Made by a program: the position numbers and the translations under genes | In this document: positions 10,156-18,291 of the stretch, piece after piece | Layout: each line of letters begins with the position of its first letter | Numbering within the stretch: the first letter of the stretch is position 1 | NCBI GenBank assembly: GCA_027600665.1 | Contig: JADGJL010000461.1 | Span: 1 to 20,607, forward strand | DNA from: Irineochytrium annulatum | Taxonomy: Eukaryota; Chytridiomycota; Chytridiomycetes; Chytridiales; Chytridiaceae | Length of the DNA: 20,607 bases | Reading direction: 5' to 3' | Notes under the pieces: model-generated | The model's input: only the letters and a program-made list of their open reading frames with translations | The model's database searches: none | What the model was told of the DNA's origin: nothing

Positions 10156-10623
10156 TTACAGTGTTGCGTGGCAGGTCAAGCATAAAGTGGTCTCCCGTTC
10201 TGAGTTGTATCTATGAGCGGTATTAACTTACCCTTTCGAGAGAGGAAGTTACCTCGTTGTGGAGCATCCCCCGCAAAACTGCTGCCCACAGCTGGCGCAT
10301 ACGCACGAGCACGAGTGACACTGCTGCCTCTGGCAAAAGTTGCAATGCGGCGCTAGAGAAGCGTTACCGCATTGGTGGCATTCCAACTTTGGTGCGGCGA
10401 TGCGATCATGCGAAGAAGTGCACGAGCGGACGACGTTCTGCGCTTTGGTTGACGATGAGCACAGAAGCATTCCAAGAGTACGAGCTAAACTGCTGCTTAG
10501 GATTGTTCATTGATTCGGGACGGCCCACCCACCATGAACGGACTTCCAGTCAATGTCGTCTTTCCGCTTCTTCATTGCCGGTTCATAGGAGGCCCGCTCA
10601 TCGCTAGTCCTCTTCCCAATCAT
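10156..10623 (-). CDS. SIVA1: Siva-like cysteine-rich protein
   Basis: Exons in transcript order: 10533-10623, 10253-10484, 10156-10210 (introns 48 and 42 nt); 378 nt, 125 aa, phases closing. The C-terminal half is a Cys array: paired C-x2-C units at 66/69, 78/81, 86/89, 93/96, 101/104 and 118/121, with spacers of 8, 4, 3, 4 and 13. From memory, this ladder matches the C-terminal zinc-binding region of the Siva family almost residue for residue, including the long last spacer and an LCxxC end. The last pair is only reached after splicing the second intron. The N-terminus is short, with a basic KKRK near residues 18-21 that may act as a nuclear signal. In animals Siva is a pro-apoptotic, p53-regulated adaptor that binds receptor tails and the ubiquitin machinery; its role in a fungus-like cell is unknown. 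The gene converges with epsin and is in tandem with the PH-protein gene. The N-terminal exon is less certain. Confidence 0.82.
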
Positions 10624-10955
10624 AGCGGAACCTCCTCGGCGAGTCCGTCGAGTTCGTCGGCCCTATCAGATCGCAGAGGCGTCGAAGGTGTTGTCGTTTG
10701 TCTAATTATCGTGTCCGAATTGGATTTGTTTTTTTTTTTTTGTTTTAAGGTTGAGATCAACATTTTTCTTTGTTGAAAGAAAGACGCTACACAAACAGAC
10801 AAAAATATCGGGGGATACACGGCTAAGGAGCTGGCACCGGCAAACCCGTCGTGCGTGTGACTAATAAAGAATAACATAATTTATTCTGCAAATATAATAT
10901 GATCCTATATGATGAATTTGTGCCGTCCGCGCGCGCTGTTGATGAAGGTACCGTC
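10624..10955. other. intergenic between two minus-strand genes
   Basis: These 332 bases hold the 3' end of the PH-domain gene transcript and the promoter and leader of the Siva-like gene. There is a long T-rich run at about 10727-10745. No coding frame I would defend was found. Confidence 0.6.
10880..10885 (-). terminator. candidate polyadenylation signal for the PH-domain gene
   Basis: AATAAA on the minus strand (TTTATT on plus) lies 71 bases downstream of the stop codon ending at 10956, a usual distance for a 3' end signal. It is in an A/T-rich patch. No cleavage site can be confirmed without transcript data. Confidence 0.4.
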
Positions 10956-12686
10956 CTAGGTTGGTGTAAGGTTCCGATGATTTTGTAAGATCAGCGTTAA
11001 TCCCTGGGGCGCCGTTAGCAAACGCTCACTCTGCGGCTTCTAACTCACCCTTTCCCATATTGCGTGTTCAGGGGCATTGCTGCACTCGAACACAACTTCC
11101 CGCAACGGCGCAATGATAACAATCCGAGATCTACCGTCTGTGAGGTCCTCCACGTGAACAGATTGAATGTAAACTGCCGGAAGAAACGGTTAAACGGCTA
11201 ATAATGATGGTGGCCCACCTGTGTTTACGTTGGAGTTGGTCGCATCCGAAGGATCCCGCTTGGACCACGAAATCGTCCTCGTGTACGGGTTCACCATCAC
11301 GAAACGCCGCTCGGCCTTCGTCCGCCGTTTGTTGTACTTGTGGAGGTAGCCACCGACCATTAGTCTCACGATCGTGCTTATGTCAGGGTTCGCGGCAGCG
11401 GACCTCGATGGAGACCGCTCCATCGCGACGTCGCCAGGTTTCTGTTGCAACGGAGCTATTGGCCCGTCCACTTTCGGTGAAGGTTGCGCATCCGGCCTAT
11501 CAACTGCAACTCCTTTCGCGTCATCGTCCGATTCTTCATCCTGGGAGTCGTTCGCTGGCAATACCCCGGCACTCGGTGTCACTCCTTCGACGCCATTGAA
11601 AGATGTCGGAGATTGCGGTAAGGAGAAGGTGACGCGGCGAGGAAGACTCTTCGAATCTATACAGGTGTCGAACAGGAGCGTTTGGATCCCCACCGACCGC
11701 ACACCCGGTTTGAGAAGTCGTAAGCGAAGTTCGTCGTTTTCCCGCAACACCGCCAGGTGTCGGTCGCCAAACGCCTTTTCGTCGTCCCCACTTGTCATCA
11801 CTTCGCCTCCGCCCTGCGTGGCCCGCTTGTTCGCCTGCATCAGAAGTTCCTTCAGCCGTTCGATCTCCTCGGCGTGAGCTGTCCGCAGCCGATTTCCCTC
11901 CGCCTTGTCCGCCCTCGCCTGATTCCGCAACTCCACTACCTCTTCATTCAAACTCTCCATCTCTTGCGTTAAGCCCGCTATCTCCTCCTCTGCTTTCAGC
12001 AATTTCTTTGCAGTCTCCCGTCGAAGTGCGTTGTATTCTCCATGCAGCGCTCTGTACTTCGCAGCAAGGTCATTCTCCTTCAACCCCTCCAATTCACTTC
12101 GCGTATCATCGTCCCCGCTCGCAACCTTCCGCTGCGATGTCGACGGCCGTCCCTCCCCGTCTTCGCCCGGGAAAGCACCCCCACCAGCAGCGAGGTTTAA
12201 GGTGGCCCGATCAACTTGGGCAAGGATTGATCGCAGCCATTCCCCCTCCACCCGACATTCGGCGAGGGATCGCTCCAACTCCTGGTTCTGCTCCAAAAGA
12301 TACTGTCCTATTTCAGCTGCAAAATGTAGCTCCCGCTGCAGCGTCGACAGGTCTGAGGTGTTGGCTCCAGAGACGAACGACGAGGCATCAGTAGAGACGT
12401 AATCTGAGCTATTGGCGAAATGTGCGTCTCCGTGATTAGGTTTCGAGCTGACATGGCCGGCTAAAGGTCGAGTTAGACTTCCTGTGAAACATCATCTTTA
12501 TCGCAGCGGGCAGAAAGAGCCGTTGCAAGAGCCGGAAACTCGTCAAGTGCCCGGTCCGATCTTCGGGCCAACGTCATAAGCAGGCCATAATGCCATTACC
12601 GATGGCGTTGCCATCCGGTTGTCGTTCTCCTTACCTGACGACGATGAGAACGATGAGGTCGACAGCGCTTCGCTCGGGTTTGACAT
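10956..12686 (-). CDS. coiled-coil protein with Num1/Mcp5-type PH domain
   Basis: Likely cell-cortex anchor. Exons in transcript order: 12635-12686 (tentative), 11219-12481, 11049-11173, 10956-11003; 1488 nt, 495 aa, phases closing. The second exon begins with Ser/Asn-rich sequence, then LQRELHFAAEIGQYLLEQNQ (about residues 63-83) and Glu/Leu/Lys-rich coiled coils to about residue 250. That opening resembles the N-terminal coiled coil of CDR2-like proteins. An acidic Ser/Pro linker follows. The C-terminal PH domain (about 383-490) has the family signature RRFVMVNPYTRTISWSK, then VYIQSVHVEDL and a final PEHAIWERGL helix. In yeast Num1 and S. pombe Mcp5 this domain binds PtdIns(4,5)P2 and holds dynein or mitochondria at the cortex. 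The last two introns are 45 nt, one with CTAAC. The first intron would be 153 nt, far longer than the rest, so the first exon may be wrong: exon 2 is open upstream but has no early in-frame ATG. Confidence 0.85.
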
Positions 12687-12767
12687 TTCGCGGCTTGGAA
12701 GATCGAACGCGCTAGCGCTGGGCTCTTTGCGCGTGGTGCGTGTTATCAAGACTTCGGGGACGATGAT
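12687..12767. promoter_or_regulatory. compact bidirectional promoter
   Basis: Only 81 bases separate the inferred start codons of the PH-domain gene (minus) and the WDR7 gene (plus). The interval is GC-rich and contains a perfect 10-bp palindrome GCGCTAGCGC at 12709-12718. The WDR7 start is well supported by alignment of its first residues to the family; the other start is tentative, so the true shared interval may be larger. Confidence 0.45.
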
Positions 12768-15700
12768 ATGTCTTCCTTCGTGTTTCCTCTCGTCCAGTGG
12801 TGCTCGAACTCAATCGATCACGGGCAAATATTGCATGCAGTCGCGTCCGAGGACTGTAGCACAGTGGTGACGGGCCTTTCCAGTGGACATTTGTGGATAT
12901 ATAGCCTTGACGATAAATCTTTCGAGGTAAGAAATATTGCTGTGCAAGCTGGGGTTGCCGTTTCACGGACTTTTTTTGAGCTCGAGCCATGTCTCTACCT
13001 CGTTGGACACAAGGCAAGAATAACTGTCGTTACGCTGTGCAAGATAGACGTCGACGGACCAGTCAGTAAAGAAAATATCATCGTGTCCGGTTCCGAGGAT
13101 GGGTATGGTCCCGACTCGCTTCTGGCGTTAATCAACTCAGCGAGATTGTGATGTGGGACTTAATGGACGGTCGCGCCCTACAGTCAAACCCGGACGCATT
13201 TGCTGGGGCTCCTACGGGGATAACGGTTTTGGTTTTGGAAACGTTGTTCTTAGATTGCTCATTGATATAGATTTCGTCGTCTGGGAAGTTTTTCCTCTGC
13301 GTTGGTCAAAGTAATTCCATCAATCTCTTGAACTCGTCAACGCTGGAGGTAGCCCTTGCTTTTCTTAGGGGTGTTGACATGTTTCAGGTGATTAAGTCCA
13401 TAAACCTCTTTGACAACTGGGCCTGGTCTGTTCTCGTAATACCATCCGGTAAATTGTCATTGTTTTTCTGTCTTTTAATGCTAGGGTCTGATCCAAACGT
13501 AGAAACCAAGCGAGTTGATCGCGTGTTGATATCCTCTGGGGGTATGATTGGGACGTTTAAGCTTGATGAGACAAAGTTTGAAGCGTCCGAGGAGTCAATG
13601 CTATTAGGACACTTGACTCCTCTTGTAAGCGTGGATTACATGGAGTCCAGTCGCTATGATCCCTCACTTGTCCTTGCTCTTCAAGCTGATTCTTGCGGGG
13701 TAAGTTCACGGCTTAACCTCAGTAATTCTTATTTGCAAGATATTTCGCTGCGACGACGCCGGCAAACTCTCGCGTCTTGTCTTCATCAAGGTGGTAAACG
13801 GCCAACGTTGGGCGGGCGCCCGCTTTTTGTCACCGTTGACGGCGCTTCTTTGGACGAAGGTAAGGTTAAATGTCGACTTGCCTTTACTCATAGGAATGCA
13901 GTCTGGAAGCGCTTTCGTTTACGCTTTTGGCGTTACTCCCACCGTACGCCTTAGCTCCGTTCATAGCGTTCCAAATAATCGCTTGATATCGTTTGCGACC
14001 ACTCGTACTTGCGGGTGGATTGAAGGCCCTGAGAATGCTTCCAGTGAACCTTGGTAACATTCGAAAGGGTGTTTTAGGTTGACGAAAGATAAAGGGCAAG
14101 CGTTCTTCTCGCATCTTTTGAGCCGCCGGATACGGACGTGCTGACTATCTGTCCCCTTTTGCGTCATTCTGGTAGTACAACGCATGGGTTACTAGGCCTT
14201 GGGTCCAAGTGGATACTGCAATGGCGTTTCTGGAGTAACGTCGATGGGCCGACCATGATACGTCTCCTGAAGGATTGTGAAGAAGGCAACAGTGACAGTG
14301 ATGATGCTGACCAGACCTATATTCTTGTGAAACCGAGAACACGTATGCGAAGTACGCGACGGGCTAGAACTGACTAAGACAAACATCAGGCGCATGGCCT
14401 TCGGCCGAAGGGGATTTTTCCCGAATCTGCTGCGTTGCACCGATATCTGAGACGCAGGTAGCTTTTGGGCTAGGTGAAGCGCAAGGGTTCTGTTCAGTTG
14501 TTCAACGTCAGCTCAGATACAGGACAGATCTGCATATCTCCTCTGTTGACTCCTTTCCTAATGCTGGCGGATGAGTTGAAAGCAAATGCCCGATTACTTC
14601 TTGCTGGCCACGAAGGGAAGGTCTCGGCCTTGTTTCATCCTGATCCGACCCACGTGAATGGCAAACGGTACTTAATTAGCGGTGGCGTAGACTGTATGGT
14701 AAAGGTTTGGAATTTAGAGTGAGCATGTTGTATCACGTGATTTTTGCTTAACCAATGAAGAGGCGGCGAACTTTTAGCCTCCTTCGCAAATCAAGTTTCT
14801 GCCATTCAACTTTTTACAAACATGACAATCGAAATTGCTTCACGAGCAAGGGCTATCACCATAGCAATTTGCGAGCGAAATTCCGTGTCCCTATTTGACC
14901 TCGACGAAATGCGATGGTTGCTCTTGCTTCTTGTAAATCTTATCTCACTCAGGCATCAGCCTATATCGATTTCCAGAGGGTGCTAACCCAATAGCTTCTC
15001 TAGGCTGGCATGGTGGGGATGACATTCTTATGGTCCATGACACCACCGGCTCGGTCAGTGTTTGGGAGGTATGTAGAGGGCGGAAAATGTCCTTATAACT
15101 GCTTCAACAGCTGAAATCCGGGCATCTAGATAGAGTTGAGTCGGGACAAAATGGGGAAGACATATTTTCCGTTTGCGACGTTAAAGTGAAGTCTGTAGTT
15201 ACGTTGCATTCTGGCGATTAATATACGTTGCAGCATCAAATCACCGAAGTATGAGTACATGACCGCCAATATTCGTCAAACCATGTCGATATTTCCTGTG
15301 TTCGCATCAAATCAAAATGGTTCTTGTCCTTTGCGGCCCCAGTGCGATGTCTAATGTCCATTCACTCAGGCGCGAAAGATCCGATTTTTTTTTCTCTTCT
15401 TGTCAATCTGAAGAGGCTTATAAGCAGCATTCACAGCGGCCAGCATACATTGACACCACCTACGTCCCCACCGATTCGGCAGCGATTTGCAAAGAAAGAA
15501 TCCGATCCACCGCCTCCACAACGAAAAGAATCGTCCCCGACTCGAAATAAAGCCGTTGCAAGCATCACAGAATTTTTTAAAAGCGGAAGAACCTCGTCGG
15601 CGCCGACTACCCCAACGCCGCGGCCAAACGCAATTATTCGGAAGTCGCTTGATTTGAGTGTCGAGGAAATTAGCAGTCCTTTACAGAAATCTGCCGATAT

Positions 15701-17556
15701 ATCTGTAGTACAAGGGATTTTGTCGGCGATAATGTCATGGGACCTGGATGCGCGGATAGACGACATTTGTGAAAAAGGTCTGGGGCTTCAGCGTCCGGCA
15801 CGGAACGTTTCGTTAGCGATTCGGGGAGCTAACGGGCATCTATCGGTTTTGTCACCGTTTGCGGGCAAAGTTAAGAGCTGGTGTCTGTCTTCCTCAAGCT
15901 CGGCATTTCAACTTTTGAGAATAATGGCGCTTTTCAAAGCCGTTTTGTCAATAAGAGGTAATTGGATTGCAAGAAGTGTTCAGCTAACATCTTCATCTTC
16001 CAGGCTTGGAGGATGAAGCAATCGCAGTCATTTCTCACTATGGCTGCGACTTCCCTTCTGCTGTTGGCGAGAACTACTCTTTCCCTTCGTTTTCGTTTTT
16101 GGCAAAGTATTGGAATGATCCCATCGGTAAAGGCAGCCTTCAAATGTCTCTAAATTCGTGTGAAGGTGACGTTCAGCAAGCTGCGCGCTCTGTATTTAGC
16201 GCTACCTTGCAACGGATGGGATCGCATGAGAAAGTGGCGACAATCAACTATTGGCAGCCTCACCGTAAGAATTTGCTTGACTAACTCCACTCCCTATAAC
16301 CTAGTGGCAGTCCCGGCTGTGACAAAGCGGTTATCAAAAATTAATGTACGGGCAGCAATTATTTTGGGCATTATAGGTTCCGAAGAACCGGCACTTTTAT
16401 CCGACAGGTGAATACAACTTTGCAATCGTGAACGCTAACTGTTGACGAGGCTTTGCAAAGATATTGCTGAGTCCCTCAATACACTTTTACACGACGATAG
16501 TCAGGGTCCGCAGCGCATCGCAGCGATAGAACTGGTCGCTCGAGGTTTTGCGGTCTGGGAACCGCACATCAACAGTACCGTTGTTGTCAGAACTATCATC
16601 GCCTCAACCGGTCTTGCTGCGGCCCCACCGCCCGTATCAAAAGAGGGGGCTCCAACTCCAACGAGGGAGGCGATGATCACGCCGATGATGATGGTTGCGC
16701 GGCAGGCTATCGTCCAGATAGCAAGTTCGCATGCTAAATTGTTCTTACAAACCATCACATTCGATTTCGCTCACTCAAAGAATCCCGCTGAGAGAGTGGG
16801 CGGTCTAAAACTTCTTGGGATGTTCATAAGCAAGGTTCGTCAGCGGTCGTGTCATGAGCTGATAACAACGTTCAGAAACCTCTCGTTCTCCATCCGTATC
16901 TTTCTCAAATTGTCGAATCCATGGTTAAAGCGCTTGATCCGAATGTGCCGGGCATGCGCGAAGCCTTGCAGCAAGTGGTTACGGCGAATTTCGCAGAGTT
17001 GGTGCGGATATTCCCAAATGTCGCGTTCCACCACGGATCGCAAAGATTAGCACATGGTACGCCTCAAGGTGTCACGGTGGTGTACGACTTGAAAACAGCT
17101 ACAAAAGTACAGCTGCTAGAGGTAACAAAATTGTTTTAATAGCGAGAGTAAACTAACAAAAAGCAAGGGTCACTCTAAGGCTATTACCGCGGCTGCTTTC
17201 TCATCCGATGGGAAGTTAATTGTGACATTTTCTTTGGAAGAGAACTCTGTCCGGTTCTGGCAGCCTGCTGGCGGATTTTTGAACTCTCTCGTTGGGGCCT
17301 TCAGCGCTGGCGCTGGGACGAGCTCACCTGGAGCATCGTTTTCGAGTGGCAGCGTTGGACACATGAAAAGTTTTCGACAATTCTCCGTCGGGTCCCCAGA
17401 ATGTAGGTTTAACCGAACGCCAGTCGATGTATATTGACATTGTGTGCAGCTGCTCCTCTGCCAGTCATTCTAGAGCATGTCAAGTTTGAGTGGGTATCAG
17501 AACGCAGCGTTCGCTTGCACTCTGTGAACGCCTTACAACTGGTTTTTACTGTTTAA
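12768..17556 (+). CDS. WDR7: WDR7 / rabconnectin-3 beta orthologue
   Basis: Large WD40-repeat protein. In animals it pairs with DMXL (rabconnectin-3 alpha) to control V-ATPase assembly and acidification of endosomes and vesicles. Exons: 12768-12926, 12981-13102, 13141-13231, 13271-13348, 13388-13448, 13485-13699, 13740-13859, 13902-14053, 14095-14342, 14390-14473, 14517-14718, 14761-14916, 14960-15068, 15111-15190, 15234-15319, 15370-15957, 16004-16126, 16166-16264, 16305-16407, 16450-16834, 16876-17121, 17168-17402, 17450-17556. They total 3849 nt, 1282 aa, and every phase closes; introns are 36-54 nt. N-terminal blades include VVTGLSSGHLWIYSL, IVSGSEDGEIVMWDL, GHEGKVSALFHP and YLISGGVDCMVKVWNLE. 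A Pro/Ser linker (about 680-760), a helical middle region and GFAVWEP follow. The C-terminal blades start at GHSKAITAAAFSSDGK (about 1170) and the protein ends like family members. The exon 3 donor could be 6 nt earlier. Confidence 0.93.
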
Positions 17557-17686
17557 AATGTAGTTACATGTGCTGTGCATAGTTACATATGAGGATTTAA
17601 GCACGCACGAGCTGTTGACAACACAAAGATGATGATGTGAAAAGTTGAGTCGCTCAATTGCCCGAGAACGTGCTGCATATTCCGGA

Positions 17687-17808
17687 ACTCGCTTGGCACC
17701 GAGCCATCTGCGTCCACTCTGGTGCTTTAACATTTCACTCGGTTATTGGAAGTACAGTGCACCGAGTGAGCATATAATGTCGCTGATATTGGTCCGTGTC
17801 AGCTCGCT
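17687..17808 (-). repeat. dispersed repeat, copy B (inverted relative to copy A)
   Basis: The reverse complement of this segment aligns with 4211-4339 over its full length with a few small gaps. It begins with the identical 30-base block (17779-17808). The two copies are about 13.5 kb apart in opposite orientation and both lie in gene-free DNA next to gene ends. Copy B has an internal hairpin (17735-17769) that copy A has lost or never had. Confidence 0.75.
17735..17769. repeat. 9-bp inverted repeat inside copy B
   Basis: TCACTCGGT at 17735-17743 and ACCGAGTGA at 17761-17769 are perfect reverse complements with a 17-base loop. Either strand of a transcript could form this hairpin. In copy A the ACCGAGTGA arm is kept (near 4283-4291) but the other arm has diverged. 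Confidence 0.7.
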
Positions 17809-17826
17809 CGCGCCTTGCCGGGGATT

Positions 17827-17991
17827 TTAGCTCTGGCCTCCCTGGCCCTGCTGCATCTGCTGCTGCTGTTGCCACTGCTGTGGGTGGACTAACGAGTTGC
17901 TCCGCTGCAGATATCCGCCCGGTGGTCCTCCGCCGCCGGGCCGCGGCGACTGCTGGCCCTGCTGCTTTGCACTTGATCCAGCGCGAACCAT
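17827..17991 (-). CDS. small Gln/Gly/Pro-rich protein or last exon of one
   Basis: An ATG at 17989-17991 opens a 54-codon frame ending TAA at 17827-17829. The product is low-complexity: a Ser/Gln-rich start, a PRPGGGGPPGGY stretch, then SNSLVHPQQW and Gln repeats. Codons are GC-rich, unlike the A/T-rich DNA on both sides, which argues for coding. A stop lies just upstream in frame, and an AG right before the ATG could be a 3' splice site, so this could be the disordered C-terminal exon of a gene continuing upstream. I do not recognise the family. It ends 19 bases from the repeat copy. Confidence 0.35.
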   Translation of the reverse strand: MVRAGSSAKQQGQQSPRPGGGGPPGGYLQRSNSLVHPQQWQQQQQMQQGQGGQS

Positions 17992-18291
17992 TGCTTAAAC
18001 CCGTTCACCGAAAGAATAGTTCATAATTTTATTTATCGCGACTTGCGGAAGGCTGATCGACATAGAAAAACGGATCAGAAAAAGAACGTAAACGGTCGTG
18101 ATGGATGGCGTAATTGTCGATTTAATCACGTTCAAAATTGCTAATGACAAACTAAAACCCTTTAATGCGCCGACACGATAGAGGAAGGGAGTAGTTGGAG
18201 TTGGGCAGTGCGCCACTTTGACGACCCAACGATCTACAAGCCTCCCTAAAGGCTTGACCATTTGCAGTCCCTTTTTTTCACCAAGCCTGCC
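17992..18291. other. intergenic upstream of DRS1
   Basis: A/T-rich 300-base stretch holding the DRS1 promoter and leader. A minus-strand ATG frame at 17995-18261 (88 codons, hydrophobic) is open here but matches nothing I know and overlaps the DRS1 leader. It is probably chance, though it could belong to the small minus-strand gene next to it. Confidence 0.5.

Larger units (their letters stand above)
17557..17826. other. intergenic downstream of WDR7
   Basis: This A/T-richer interval follows the WDR7 stop codon. About half of it (17687-17808) is copy B of the dispersed repeat. No coding frame I recognise; the plus-strand frame across the repeat has no family similarity. Confidence 0.6.

Noticed and set aside
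11374..12402. Long plus-strand frames opposite the PH-domain gene
   Set aside because: They are antisense shadows of a GC-rich coding exon; the minus frame carries the recognisable coiled coil and PH domain.
14474..14516. Apparent one-base insertion in WDR7 at the GGG around 14485
   Set aside because: A 43-nt GT-AG intron (14474-14516) restores the frame and gives VAFGLDTGQICIS, a better match to the WD blade than a frameshifted reading.
14917..14959. Apparent frameshift in WDR7 after LFDLDEMR
   Set aside because: A 43-nt intron ending GCATCAG joins MRC to LYRFPEGANPI in frame and matches the family.
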